The notes: generated by a model not told the origin, from the sequence alone. A DNA stretch of 64,000 nt from Prosthecodimorpha staleyi (GCF_018729455.1 NZ_JAHHZF010000009.1:197878-261877), one strand, 5' to 3'. Positions 1 through 8,029 are shown, numbered from the stretch's first letter. Program-made: numbers and translations.

Positions 1-358
1 CGAGCAGCTGGAAGGCGATCAGGCCCAGATAGGCGCAGATGCCGATGCACAGCAGGCAGACCAGCTTCTCGGCACCGCGCCGGGCCGCGTCCGGCAGGGC
101 GTGGCGCAGGAAGTCGGCGCAGACATGCCCTTTCTGGCGGACCAGCGCCGGCATCGGCAGGAAGGCGACGTAGATCAGAAGGATCTCGATCACCGAGGCG
201 CTCCAGGCGATCGGTCGGGCCAGATTGCGCGCGGCCACGTCGTAGAGGACCAGCAGCACGATGACGCCGAGGATCACGCGGGTCGCGTGGGCCAGAAGCG
301 AAGCGGCCAGACCGCTCAAGTCGAAGAGTTTCTGCAACGCATCCTCCGGAAACGGCAT
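1..358 (-). CDS. dctQ: TRAP transporter small permease (DctQ family), 3' truncated by window edge
   Basis: This is the small membrane subunit of a tripartite ATP-independent periplasmic transporter, which couples with the binding protein and the large permease to import carboxylates. The visible 119 residues start with MPFPEDALQK. They show hydrophobic segments at about 24-43 and 53-68 and another near 98-115, with the pattern of DctQ proteins between them (R-x-x-x-x-P-I-A-W-S, then VRQKGHVCADFL). The ATG at 358 was chosen because it fits the usual family start. The C-terminus and the expected large subunit dctM lie beyond position 1. It follows dctP on the same strand after a 105-bp gap that contains a strong hairpin. 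Confidence 0.5.
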   Translation of the reverse strand, partial: MPFPEDALQKLFDLSGLAASLLAHATRVILGVIVLLVLYDVAARNLARPIAWSASVIEILLIYVAFLPMPALVRQKGHVCADFLRHALPDAARRGAEKLVCLLCIGICAYLGLIAFQLL

Positions 359-430
359 GGGCGCGCGCTGAGCGCCTCGCCGGAGGCGTCCAGTCGACAA
401 CGGCAAATGGCGGTGGCGGTGTCGAGGGGC

Positions 431-456
431 GGCACGGACGGCAAGCCGTCCGTGCC
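431..456. other. perfect 12-bp hairpin between dctP and dctQ
   Basis: GGCACGGACGGC (431-442) and its exact reverse complement (445-456) are separated by two bases. The hairpin lies just after the dctP stop and before dctQ. There is no T-tract, so it does not look like a full intrinsic terminator. By analogy with other binding-protein operons it may protect dctP mRNA or reduce read-through into the permease genes (inference). Confidence 0.5.
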
Positions 457-463
457 CGGCCGA

Positions 464-1453
464 TCAGCCGAACTTCGCGCGCAGCGCCGCGATATTGGAC
501 GGATCGCGCTTTTCAAGCCGGGACCAGCTGGCCTGAGTGGCAGTGTCCAGGAACAGCGTCTTCTGCGCCTCCGGCATGGCGACGACCTTCATGCCGCCGT
601 CGATCAGGGCCTTGCCCTCGTCGGCGGTGGTCTTCAGGCTGGCGGCGATGCTCTCCGCCTCGTGCTCGATCGCCACCGTCTGCAGGATCGTCTTGGCCTC
701 CGCGGGCAGCGAGTCCCACTTCGCCTTGTTGATCGAGATCAGCACGTCGGTCTGGAAGAAACTCGGATCGATCCGGAACTTGGTGAACTTGTTCCAGCCG
801 AAGCCGGCATAGCCGGCGACCGAATAGGCGTTGGCGTTGACGAGACCGCGTTCGAGCGAGGTGTAGACCTCGCCGGGGCCCTGGACCACGACGCTGGCGC
901 CGAGCTTTTCCAGGAAGTCGCGGTAGAGCGCGGAGCTGCGGATCTTCAGCTTGGAGAAGTCGATCGATCCGTCCGCTGTCCGGGCGGGTTCATCGACGGT
1001 GAAGATGTGGAAGCCGGCGCCGCCGTCAACATGGGCGAGCACGAAGGCATTGCCCTTCTTGCCGTAGATCTCGTTGATCAGCGCGAAGCCGCCATTGGCC
1101 CTGAGTTCCGCCGGGGTCTTCGACGTGGCCGAGAACACCTCGCCCTCGGGAACGAGGTTCAGATAGGGGCCGGCCGGGCAGTTGATCATGTCGACCAGGC
1201 CCGACTTCTGCGCGTCGCCGAGCTGGCCGAGCGGCAGGATTTCCGGGCCGCCGCGGACCTTGATCTGGACCACGCCCTTGCCGCGCTCGTTCAGCTTGGC
1301 GACGAAGGCCAGGAAGCTGCGGGCATAGCTCACCTGCGCCGGCGTGAAATGCACGGCGTTCAGCGTGACCTCGGCGGCGCGGGCCGGCCGAACGATGCCG
1401 ACACCGGCCAGAGCCAGCGCGGATTTGGCGAATGTTCTCCTGGTGATGCTCAT
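464..1453 (-). CDS. dctP: TRAP transporter solute-binding protein (DctP family)
   Basis: This is the periplasmic binding protein that presents a substrate, usually a carboxylate, to the TRAP permease. It has 329 residues, normal for the family. A Tat-type signal is visible at the N-terminus (ITRRTFAKS, then a hydrophobic stretch ending ARAA). The motif KIRSS near residue 172 matches the DctP region where a conserved Arg binds the substrate carboxylate. The ATG at 1453 gives the intact signal peptide; the open frame continues upstream, but that part overlaps the cyclase gene in another frame. It is the penultimate visible gene of an operon running from the GntR gene at 6054. The substrate cannot be read from the sequence; the neighbours suggest a carboxylate freed by ring or amide opening. 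Confidence 0.5.
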   Translation of the reverse strand: MSITRRTFAKSALALAGVGIVRPARAAEVTLNAVHFTPAQVSYARSFLAFVAKLNERGKGVVQIKVRGGPEILPLGQLGDAQKSGLVDMINCPAGPYLNLVPEGEVFSATSKTPAELRANGGFALINEIYGKKGNAFVLAHVDGGAGFHIFTVDEPARTADGSIDFSKLKIRSSALYRDFLEKLGASVVVQGPGEVYTSLERGLVNANAYSVAGYAGFGWNKFTKFRIDPSFFQTDVLISINKAKWDSLPAEAKTILQTVAIEHEAESIAASLKTTADEGKALIDGGMKVVAMPEAQKTLFLDTATQASWSRLEKRDPSNIAALRAKFG

Positions 1454-1491
1454 GGCTCGATCCCCTCGTCCTCGATGCGTAACCGTCGATC

Positions 1492-2286
1492 TCAGTCTTC
1501 GTCCCGGTCGTCGACCAGCGCCAGCACGCGCAGCGGGCTGCCGGATCCGTTCTCGATCTTGAGTGGCGCCGTGATCAGCACCGCGCCGGTCGCCGGCAGC
1601 TGGTCCAGGTTGCACAGGCTGGCGAGGCCGAACTTGTTCGCCCCATGCATCAGCGCATGCGCCGGGAAGGGCGGCTCGAAGGCGAAGGCCTGACCGGCAT
1701 CCGTCCCGACCGCCTCCACGCCCCAGCCATGCACATCCCGTTCCTCGATCAGGTAGCGCACGGCATCCGGCCCCGGGCCGGGCACATGCGGGCCGTCTTC
1801 CTTCATGTTCAGGAAGGCGGCCGGGTCGGAGCGCTTCGACCAGTCGGAGCGCATCAGCACCCAGGATCCCGCCGGGATCTCGCCGTGTTTCTTCTCCCAG
1901 GCCTTGATGTGCTTCGGCGTGACCAGAAAGCGCTCGTCGCGGGCGCATTCGGCCGAGAAGTCGAGCACGCAGGCCGGCGCGATGAAGCGCTGCGGGTCGA
2001 TCGTGTGGGTCGCGCCGTCGGTCAGGTGGCGGCCGGAAATCCAGTGGATCGGCGCGTCGAAATGGGTGCCGGTATGCTCGCCGCAGGCGATGTTGTTCCA
2101 GTACCAGGCCGGTCCGCGTTCGTCGTAGCGCGAGATCTCGGAGATCGAGAACGGCGCCGACGGCGCGAAATTGGGCGGAAGCTGGATCACCGGCGTCGAG
2201 GGCTTCAGCAATTGCGTCAGGTCGATCACCCGGATCCTGCGCTTGGCGATGTCCCTGGCCAGTTTCTCGAGGCTGCTCTTGCCCAT
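1492..2286 (-). CDS. cyclase family protein (kynurenine formamidase-like metal hydrolase)
   Basis: This is a 264-residue member of the cyclase/KynB superfamily, whose members hydrolyse amide or lactone bonds with bound metal. The signature HTGTHFDAPIH lies at residues 71-81 and supplies the His/Asp metal ligands. The ATG at 2286 is preceded by GGAGGG at normal spacing, so the longer open frame to 2379 was not used. It sits between the V4R gene and dctP in one operon and may hydrolyse a product of the upstream flavin monooxygenase. A true arylformamidase role is unlikely without other tryptophan genes nearby; the substrate is unknown. Confidence 0.5.
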   Translation of the reverse strand: MGKSSLEKLARDIAKRRIRVIDLTQLLKPSTPVIQLPPNFAPSAPFSISEISRYDERGPAWYWNNIACGEHTGTHFDAPIHWISGRHLTDGATHTIDPQRFIAPACVLDFSAECARDERFLVTPKHIKAWEKKHGEIPAGSWVLMRSDWSKRSDPAAFLNMKEDGPHVPGPGPDAVRYLIEERDVHGWGVEAVGTDAGQAFAFEPPFPAHALMHGANKFGLASLCNLDQLPATGAVLITAPLKIENGSGSPLRVLALVDDRDED

Positions 2287-2311
2287 GTCGAACCCTCCGC
2301 TGTGAATGCCG

Positions 2312-2830
2312 CTATTGCGCCGCCGGCCCGTCGGCCGGCCGGGCCTCGAACCTGCAGTCCGATGCCCCCATCGCCGCACAAGCCGTCTCGACGACCGTGA
2401 CGGGCCGACCGAGCACCATCTCGCCGACCGCCGCCATCATGCCCTTGATCGGATGGCAGACCGGCTCGTCCGACGGGCCGTAGCCGGCCGCGAACGGGCT
2501 GTTGGCGACGGTCAGCCGCAGGATCCCAGGTTCGAGCGTGAACTGCCAGCGGCCCCAGCCCAGTTGCGGCGCGGTCGACGCGACGATGTCGAGCAGTCCG
2601 GCGCCTTCGCCGCCCATCGCCCGATAGGCGCGCGCACTGTCGGCGCCCTGGCGGGTGATCGAGCGGGCGAGCGCCGCGAAAGCCTCGGCGCGCCGGTCGG
2701 CGGGAAGCTCGCGGAAGATGCCCATCAGAGCGTCCGGACGGATCAAGAGATAGCGGCGGCTCTGATCCCACCAGGCGCCTGTCTCCTCGTCCAGGGTCAG
2801 ACGGTCCTTGAAGCTCTGTGTCGCGCTCAT
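2312..2830 (-). CDS. V4R-domain protein (4-vinyl reductase-type small-molecule-binding domain)
   Basis: The 172-residue product matches the V4R fold in its C-terminal half: a YGPSDEPVCHPIKGMM segment followed by an ETACAAMGASDC motif with the paired cysteines and Gly typical of the family. V4R domains bind small hydrophobic ligands in regulators and in bacteriochlorophyll or aromatic enzymes. No DNA-binding or catalytic domain accompanies it here. It overlaps the aldolase gene by ATGA, so the two are translationally coupled. A role as ligand sensor or accessory factor for the monooxygenase pathway is inference. Confidence 0.5.
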   Translation of the reverse strand: MSATQSFKDRLTLDEETGAWWDQSRRYLLIRPDALMGIFRELPADRRAEAFAALARSITRQGADSARAYRAMGGEGAGLLDIVASTAPQLGWGRWQFTLEPGILRLTVANSPFAAGYGPSDEPVCHPIKGMMAAVGEMVLGRPVTVVETACAAMGASDCRFEARPADGPAAQ

Positions 2831-3675
2831 GCGTCGCCCTTCCGCTTGTTTTCCAGCGCCGGACCGGAACCGGCCGGCAGGCTGGCGGTTCCGGCGGCGG
2901 AGACCTGCGTGACGGCCGGCGCCGGCGGGTCGCGGAAGCGTTTGGCCGCCTCGACGAAGCTGCGCTGGACCATGTCGATGTCGTTGGCGATGGTCACCAG
3001 CCGGTAGCCCTGGCCGCGCGCGATCGCGGCGAATTCCGGCCGGCCGGTGAAGATGCCGCACGGCATGTAGCCGGCCCGGCAGGCCTTGTGGATGTCCGCG
3101 CAGGCGACCGTGTGGTCGTGACGGTGGACCGGGAAGGCGCCGAGCGACAGCGACAGGTCGCCGGTGCCGATGAACACCATGTCGATGCCGTCGACCGCGA
3201 TGATGTCCTCGGCCGCCGCGAGGCCTTTCTCGGTCTCGATCATCACGATCACGGCGATGCCGTCGGCCCCGGCGACATAGGACTGGAAGTCCTTCAGAGG
3301 CCGGATGCCGCCGCCGGAGCGGTTGCCGTGCGGCGGATAGAGCGCGTGGCGGACGGCCGCGCGCGCCTCCTTGGCGGATTCGACCAGCGGCACGATCACG
3401 CCCTCGGCACCGGCATCGAGCGCCGTGCCGATCGCCAGGGCGGAATTCTCCGCGACCCGAACGATCACGGGAATCCGGCTCGGCACCATGCCGATCACCG
3501 CCTCCAACTCGCGCCGGTCCCACAAACCATGCTGCATGTCGATGACGATGCAATCCGGCTCGCTCTTCAGCGCCAGTTCGACCAGCGCGGCCGAACCGAG
3601 CGAAAACCACGCCGCACCGATGCAGCGTCCGGAGGCGATCATGGTCTTCAGCGTCGGTCGCTTCGGATCGAACAT
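2827..3675 (-). CDS. HpcH/HpaI family aldolase (class II, 2-oxo acid)
   Basis: This is a 282-residue metal-dependent aldolase of the HpcH/HpaI/citrate-lyase-beta group, which cleaves 4-hydroxy-2-oxo acids to pyruvate plus an aldehyde. Visible marks are DCIVIDMQHGLWD (the usual D-x-E-H-G is D-M-Q-H-G here), PVIVRV with the conserved Arg, VIMIETEKGL with the metal-binding Glu, and FIGTGDLSLSLG near the end. The ATG at 3675 lies 5 bases inside the end of the flavin reductase gene; the open frame continues to 3753, but that region is the flavin reductase in another frame. In the operon it would cleave a product of the oxygenase and cyclase steps (inference). Confidence 0.5.
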   Translation of the reverse strand: MFDPKRPTLKTMIASGRCIGAAWFSLGSAALVELALKSEPDCIVIDMQHGLWDRRELEAVIGMVPSRIPVIVRVAENSALAIGTALDAGAEGVIVPLVESAKEARAAVRHALYPPHGNRSGGGIRPLKDFQSYVAGADGIAVIVMIETEKGLAAAEDIIAVDGIDMVFIGTGDLSLSLGAFPVHRHDHTVACADIHKACRAGYMPCGIFTGRPEFAAIARGQGYRLVTIANDIDMVQRSFVEAAKRFRDPPAPAVTQVSAAGTASLPAGSGPALENKRKGDA

Positions 3676-3679
3676 CGGT

Positions 3680-4219
3680 TCAGGTCTCTGGCGTGAGCGG
3701 GCGGATGACCTTGTACTCGCCGTCCGCATAGGCGAGGGGGCCGGCCTCGGCATCGAAGAAGTGGATGTCGGCGACGGTGCCGACGACGATGTGGTGGGTC
3801 GCCCAGTCGTGCAGGTCGGCGACCACGCATTCGAAGGCGACCCGGCAGCCGTGCAGCAGCGGCACCTCGCTGTCGGCGGAGCGCAGCCAGTTGCCGAAGG
3901 CGAAACGGCTCGTGCCGCGCACCGGACGCTGGCCGCCGAAGGCCTGCGCGACCTCCGTCTGCGCCTCGGTCAGCACGTTGACCGAGAAGGCGGCCCCCAT
4001 GACCAGGGCGGCGGCGATCGTGCTCTGCCGGTTGACGCAGACGAGCAGGGACGGCGGATCGGCGGTCAGCGAGGAGACCGCCGTCGCGGTCAGCCCGACC
4101 GGATGTCCGTCGGGGCCGTGGGCGCCGATGACCGTCACGCCGCCGACCAGGGAGCGCATGCCGAGCTTGAAGCGGGCGCTTCCAGAGGTCCGGCCGGCGA
4201 CGCGGGGCAGGGCGGTCAT
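3680..4219 (-). CDS. flavin reductase family protein (FMN/FAD:NAD(P)H oxidoreductase)
   Basis: This 179-residue protein has the flavin reductase-like split-barrel domain: GGVTVIGAHGPDGHPVGLTATAVSSLTADPPSLLVCVN in the first third, then SVNVL, GCRVAFEC, and the HHIVVGTV motif that closes the flavin site. Such proteins supply reduced flavin to two-component monooxygenases. It lies 11 bases after the RutA-like monooxygenase gene, an arrangement like rutA/rutF, so the two very probably work as a pair. The HpaB-like oxygenase at 46614 also needs a reductase, but it has none next to it. Confidence 0.5.
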   Translation of the reverse strand: MTALPRVAGRTSGSARFKLGMRSLVGGVTVIGAHGPDGHPVGLTATAVSSLTADPPSLLVCVNRQSTIAAALVMGAAFSVNVLTEAQTEVAQAFGGQRPVRGTSRFAFGNWLRSADSEVPLLHGCRVAFECVVADLHDWATHHIVVGTVADIHFFDAEAGPLAYADGEYKVIRPLTPET

Positions 4220-4229
4220 CGGCCTCTCC

Positions 4230-5324
4230 TCACGCCACGCGCAGACCGGCCTGCTTCATCAGAGGCAGGACGCGGTCGCAGAAGAAGGGCAGTTCGTAGG
4301 CGTAGTTGACGAAGGTCAGCGCCGCGCCGGCATAGCCCGCGCGCGAGATCTTCAGCATCTCGTCGACGATGAATTCCGGCGTGCCGACCAGCGGATAGGA
4401 GCCGGCGCCGCCGGCGAAGCGTTTGCGGTAGAGGTCGAAGGCGTGCCGGTCGTGCGAATTGGCGAATTCGACCTTCTGGCTCATATGCTGGTCGACGGCG
4501 GCATGGTCGGCCTCGGCGACGGCATAGCGCTCGTAATAGTCCTCGGCCTCCTTCTGCGTCTCGCGGGCGACGACGTGGCAGACCGTGTAGACGCCGACCT
4601 CGCGCTGATAGGCCTTCGAACGCTCGCGCATGTCGGCGACATGCCGGCCGCCATCCTCGATGTCGGTGAAGGTCGAGAACAGATAGTCGCAGTGGCGGGC
4701 GGCATAGTCGCGGCCGGGCGGGCCGAAGGCGGCGTTCATGGTCACCGGGCGGGGCACCTGGAGGCTGGCCGGGCGCGAGACGACCTGCTTCAGTTTGTAG
4801 AACTGGCCGTCGAAGTCGAAGGGCTGCGCGGTGCCGTAGCAGCGCTCGATGATCTCGATCCACTCGCCGGCGCGGGCATAGCCGTCGCCGCCGAGTTCGA
4901 TGCCGAACATGCCGAATTCGGACGGGTTCCAGCCGCAGACGATGTTGAGGCCGGCGCGGCCGCCGGAGATGTGGTCGACGGTGGCGAGTGCCTTGGCGGC
5001 ATAGACCGGATGCACGATCGGTACATGGACGGTCATGAACAGGCCGATCCGCTCGGTCGAGGCCGCCAGGCCCGCCGCCCAGGTGAAGGTCTCGAAAGAC
5101 CATTCGCGCACTCGGTTCTTGCCGCCGAAGCCCTTCCAGCGCGCGATCGGCAGGAAGAATTCCAGGCCGGCGCGGTCGGCGATGCCGACGGCGGTCAGAT
5201 TGTCGTCCCAGCCCGCTCTCCAGCGTTCCGGCACATCGGTGATCGCCAGACCGCCGTCGGCATTGGCGGAAAAGACGCCGAGCTTGAATGTGTTCGGTCC
5301 CTTGAGCGGATGCGGCTTGTTCAC
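4230..5324 (-). CDS. LLM-class flavin-dependent monooxygenase, RutA/pyrimidine-oxygenase-like
   Basis: This is a bacterial-luciferase-like TIM-barrel oxygenase of 364 residues. It shares with RutA the start LGVFSANADGG, the RWKGFGGKN segment, DHISGGRAGLNIVCGW and the late VGTPEFIVDEM block. RutA-type enzymes oxidise amide carbons in rings using reduced FMN. The GTG at 5324 was preferred because AAGAGGGG stands four bases upstream and the protein then starts at the family position; an upstream extension to 5417 would overlap the GntR gene. With the flavin reductase downstream it forms a two-component oxygenase. No other rut genes are present, so the substrate is probably not uracil. Confidence 0.5.
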   Translation of the reverse strand: MNKPHPLKGPNTFKLGVFSANADGGLAITDVPERWRAGWDDNLTAVGIADRAGLEFFLPIARWKGFGGKNRVREWSFETFTWAAGLAASTERIGLFMTVHVPIVHPVYAAKALATVDHISGGRAGLNIVCGWNPSEFGMFGIELGGDGYARAGEWIEIIERCYGTAQPFDFDGQFYKLKQVVSRPASLQVPRPVTMNAAFGPPGRDYAARHCDYLFSTFTDIEDGGRHVADMRERSKAYQREVGVYTVCHVVARETQKEAEDYYERYAVAEADHAAVDQHMSQKVEFANSHDRHAFDLYRKRFAGGAGSYPLVGTPEFIVDEMLKISRAGYAGAALTFVNYAYELPFFCDRVLPLMKQAGLRVA

Positions 5325-5349
5325 GGCGCCCCTCTTGTTTCGACGGAGT

Positions 5350-6054
5350 TCATGAGTGTGCCGGCCCGTCGTGGGGCCCCTCGACCCCGGCGGCGCGGAA
5401 GAAGGCGGCTTGGGCATCGTCGACGAACCGGCCCATGCAGGCTGCGGCCAGCTCCGGATCCCGCGCCTGGAAGGCGGCGCGCAGGTGCCCGAGGCCGTCG
5501 ACCACGATCGCCCGCGTATCGCGATGGCGCAGCGTGGCGAGGCGGACGGCCTGCACGTGATCGACGAAGCGGAAGATGGTCTCCGCCAGCCGGCGGTTCG
5601 CGACCCGGCCGAGCCAGGCGGCGCGGAAGGCCATGTTGGAGACGATCATGGCGTCGATATCGTCGGTGCCGTGGGCGCGCCGGCATTCGGCGTGCGCGGC
5701 GCCGAGCGCTTCGAGTGCCTCGTCCGACATGGCGCCGGCCGCGGAGGCGGCGGCCTGCGGCTCCAGCAGGCGGCGGATCTCGAAGATGTCGCGTACGTCC
5801 TGGGACGCCAGCGCCGGCACCTTGAAGCCGCGCGTCGTGCCGACGAGATAGCCCTCGGCGACCAGACGCAGCAGCGCGTCGCGCACCGGCATGCGCGACA
5901 GGCCGTAGCCGCGGGCGAGTTCGACGTCGACCAGCCGCTGGTCGGGGGCGACCCGGCCGTGCCGCAGCCGGGTCAGGAGATCGGCATAGACCTGCTCGGC
6001 GAGACTGTCGCGGCGGCCGATGCTCTCGACGGGGGCTGCGCTACCGAGGGTCAT
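5350..6054 (-). CDS. GntR family transcriptional regulator, FCD subfamily
   Basis: This 234-residue protein has a winged helix-turn-helix at about residues 18-80 (LAEQVYADLLTRLRHG, then GLSRMPVRDALLRLVAEGYL) and an all-helical FCD ligand-binding domain from about 90 to 225. It is the first gene of the minus-strand operon with the monooxygenase, aldolase, cyclase and TRAP genes, so it probably represses that operon and itself until the substrate or an intermediate is bound. A candidate operator, CTGTAT-A-CTGTAT, lies just upstream at 6073-6085, at the predicted transcription start. Confidence 0.5.
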   Translation of the reverse strand: MTLGSAAPVESIGRRDSLAEQVYADLLTRLRHGRVAPDQRLVDVELARGYGLSRMPVRDALLRLVAEGYLVGTTRGFKVPALASQDVRDIFEIRRLLEPQAAASAAGAMSDEALEALGAAHAECRRAHGTDDIDAMIVSNMAFRAAWLGRVANRRLAETIFRFVDHVQAVRLATLRHRDTRAIVVDGLGHLRAAFQARDPELAAACMGRFVDDAQAAFFRAAGVEGPHDGPAHS

Positions 6055-6072
6055 TCTGGCCTCGCCGGCTAA

Positions 6073-6085
6073 CTGTATACTGTAT
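6073..6085. promoter_or_regulatory. candidate operator: CTGTAT direct repeat with GTATAC core
   Basis: CTGTAT occurs at 6073-6078 and again at 6080-6085, giving CTGTATACTGTAT with a GTATAC core in an otherwise GC-rich region. It sits at the predicted start of transcription of the GntR-led operon. FCD-type GntR regulators often bind AT-rich sites with a GTATAC-like core, so autoregulation is likely (inference). Confidence 0.5.
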
Positions 6086-6093
6086 GTTGTTTG

Positions 6094-6123
6094 AGCCTAG
6101 TCGGGACCGTTCGGGCCTGTCAA
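6094..6123 (-). promoter_or_regulatory. candidate sigma-70 promoter of the GntR-TRAP operon
   Basis: Reading the minus strand, TTGACA (6118-6123) is a perfect -35 element. TAGGCT (6094-6099) follows after 18 bases as a weak -10. The predicted start, near 6087, falls at the edge of the CTGTAT repeat. Confidence 0.5.
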
Positions 6124-6212
6124 TGGCCATTGCGACGGCGTTTGCCGCGTTTTTACCCACCCCGGTGTCGGAGCCCGCCGCTGCCCAAAGGATCGGCGCG
6201 TCGCACAAGAAA

Positions 6213-6229
6213 CATGATCATAAATCATG
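6213..6229. promoter_or_regulatory. 17-bp palindrome CATGAT-N5-ATCATG, candidate XRE-cupin operator
   Basis: CATGAT (6213-6218) and ATCATG (6224-6229) are exact inverted arms around five bases. The same 6-5-6 arrangement recurs at 11991-12007, in front of the XRE-cupin regulator gene of the same operon. Two copies at the two control points of one transporter operon argue for a real binding site; the regulator at 12100 is the obvious candidate. Confidence 0.5.
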
Positions 6230-6330
6230 CAGCTTGCATCGGCGCCGCGCGGCCCGGTTCCGTCCGGTTCTCGGTCCGGCGCAGAAAGGCTCGGCCTGTC
6301 GCCGTGACCCGGGTTTGGCATGGAACTTGA

Positions 6331-6358
6331 TTGACAGGAATGTCTCGTGAACCAGAAT
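6331..6358 (+). promoter_or_regulatory. possible sigma-70 promoter of the Dpp-type operon
   Basis: TTGACA (6331-6336) is followed after 16 bases by CAGAAT (6353-6358). The leader would be only about a dozen bases before the ATG at 6377, so the call is tentative. Confidence 0.5.
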
Positions 6359-6376
6359 GTCGGCCAGGAGGGTGCC

Positions 6377-8029
6377 ATGTCGAAAGTCGGTTGGATGCCA
6401 GCAATGTCGCGGCGGAGCCTGATGCAATCCGGCGCCGCCGCCGGCGCAGCCCTGCTGCTGCCCGGCGGCCTCGGTTCTGCGATGGCGCAAACGCGCGCCA
6501 AGACGCTGGCCATCGCCGCGCCCGCGACCCCGCTCAGCCTCGATGTCGAGAATTCCCTGAGCCTCGGAACCATCGACACCGTCGGGGCCTTCTACGACTA
6601 CCTGATCGAGTTCGACACGATCCCCGACCCGAAGGCGCCGGGCGTGCTGCGGGAGAATCTCGCCGCCGACAAGTCCAAGCCGGGCGGCTACAATCTGCGC
6701 GGCAAGCTGGCGGAGAAGTGGGAATTCTCCGCCGACGGCAAGACCGCGCGCTTCCATCTGCGCAAGGGCGTGACCAGCAATCACGGCAATCCGCTGACGG
6801 CGGCGGACGTGAAATACACCTTCGACCGCAAGTTCGAGGTCAAGGGCGCCGGCGCCTTCATGACCGGCGTGATGGGCCTCGCCTCCAAGGACCAGGTCAA
6901 GGTCGAGGGCGACCACACGGTCTCGTTCAACATCGACAAGCCGAACCCGATCCTGATGATCGTCTGCGGCCACCTCGCCAATCCAATCTTCGACGCCAAG
7001 AAGTGCAAGGAGATGGCGACCGCCGACGATCCGTGGGCGCGCAAGTATCTCGACACCAACGTCGCCGGCTTCGGCCCCTACGCGCTGAAGGAGATCACGC
7101 GCGGCCAGCAGCTCGTCGCCACCGCCCGGCCGGACTATTACGGCCCGAAGCCCTATTTCGAGACCGTGATCTTCCGCGAGGTGCCGGCCTCGGCGACGCG
7201 GCTGTCGCTGCTCAAGGGCGGGGCCGTCGACATCGCCCAGTATCTCTCGCCGACCGAGATGAAGAGCCTGGCGGGCGATCCGAAGGCGACGCTGACCACC
7301 GTTGATGCCTCGCAGATGCTGTGGATCATCCTGAACAACAAGTTCAAGCCCTTCGACAATGCCAAGATCCGGCAGGCGATGAACTATGCCATGCCGCGCG
7401 ATGCGATCATCGCCACGATCCTGCAGGGCTTCGGCGTCAAGCAGACCGGTCTGATGCCGCCCTTCTATCCGGGTGCGACCGACAAGTTCTTCAACTACGA
7501 CACCGACATCGCCAAGGCGCGCGCGCTCCTCAAGGAGGCGGGCCTGCCGGACGGCTTCTCCACGGTGCTGGCCTACAATGCCGGCAACCCGATCGAGGAG
7601 CCGATCGCGATCATGTACCAGACCGCGCTGAAGGAGATCGGCATCAAGCTCGAACTGAAGAAGCTGCCGGCCGGCACCTTCTTCGACAGCCTGACCAAGC
7701 GCACCGAGCCGATGATCTTCAGCCTCGACGCGCCCTGGACGCCCGATCCGGGCTTCTCGCTGAACCTCTATTTCAAGTCCACGTCCTTCGTCGACTTCGC
7801 CAACTATGTCAGCCCGGAAGCCGATGCGCTGATCGACCAGAGCCTGTCGACGCTGGTCGAGGCCGATCGCATGGCCGCGGTCACCAAGGCGCAGGAGGTG
7901 ATCATGCGCGATGCGCCCTGGGCGATGATCGCCTATTCGGGCTACCAGCTGGCCCATGCCAAGGACATCAAGGGTCTCGTCTACTACACCTCCAACCGCC
8001 TCTCCTTCCAGGATTTCGCGCGTGGCTGA
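6377..8029 (+). CDS. ABC transporter substrate-binding protein, family 5 (peptide/nickel type)
   Basis: This 550-residue periplasmic binding protein belongs to SBP family 5 (DppA/OppA-like). The N-terminus carries a Tat-like signal (SRRSLMQSG, then a hydrophobic Ala/Leu stretch ending SAMAQ). Family blocks follow: LAEKWEFSADGKTARFHLRK, the ADVKYTF motif, and the INDAPW-like MRDAPWAMIAY near the end. The ATG at 6377 was chosen because AGGAGGG stands just upstream; an in-frame GTG at 6347 lacks such a site. It is the first gene of an operon encoding two permeases, an amidase and a fused ATPase. Those neighbours suggest a peptide, amide or opine-like ligand, which cannot be fixed from sequence. 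Confidence 0.5.
   Translation: MSKVGWMPAMSRRSLMQSGAAAGAALLLPGGLGSAMAQTRAKTLAIAAPATPLSLDVENSLSLGTIDTVGAFYDYLIEFDTIPDPKAPGVLRENLAADKSKPGGYNLRGKLAEKWEFSADGKTARFHLRKGVTSNHGNPLTAADVKYTFDRKFEVKGAGAFMTGVMGLASKDQVKVEGDHTVSFNIDKPNPILMIVCGHLANPIFDAKKCKEMATADDPWARKYLDTNVAGFGPYALKEITRGQQLVATARPDYYGPKPYFETVIFREVPASATRLSLLKGGAVDIAQYLSPTEMKSLAGDPKATLTTVDASQMLWIILNNKFKPFDNAKIRQAMNYAMPRDAIIATILQGFGVKQTGLMPPFYPGATDKFFNYDTDIAKARALLKEAGLPDGFSTVLAYNAGNPIEEPIAIMYQTALKEIGIKLELKKLPAGTFFDSLTKRTEPMIFSLDAPWTPDPGFSLNLYFKSTSFVDFANYVSPEADALIDQSLSTLVEADRMAAVTKAQEVIMRDAPWAMIAYSGYQLAHAKDIKGLVYYTSNRLSFQDFARG

Larger units (their letters stand above)
6055..6376. other. divergent intergenic region between the GntR operon and the Dpp operon
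   Basis: The 322-bp gap holds no convincing gene: the open frames starting at 6084 and 6091 lack a ribosome-binding site and similarity to anything I recognise. It contains the GntR operator and promoter on the left, a 17-bp palindrome at 6213-6229 shared with the region at 11991, and a possible sigma-70 promoter at 6331-6358 for the peptide transporter operon. Confidence 0.5.

Noticed and set aside
101-1693. Long plus-strand open frame over dctP and the cyclase gene
   Set aside because: It is the antisense shadow of genes with clear signal peptide, motifs and ribosome-binding sites. The product is a charged, repetitive sequence typical of GC-rich antisense frames.
3765-5825. 686-codon plus-strand frame
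   Set aside because: It lies opposite the flavin reductase, LLM monooxygenase and GntR genes, all well supported. The translated product has no recognisable domain.
6316-6331. Sigma-54-like TGGCATGGAACTTGAT
   Set aside because: The essential GC at -12 is replaced by GA. A TTGACA box overlaps its end and is the better candidate.
6084-6350. Small frames in the divergent gap before the Dpp operon
   Set aside because: There is no ribosome-binding site or similarity, and they overlap the palindrome and promoter signals.
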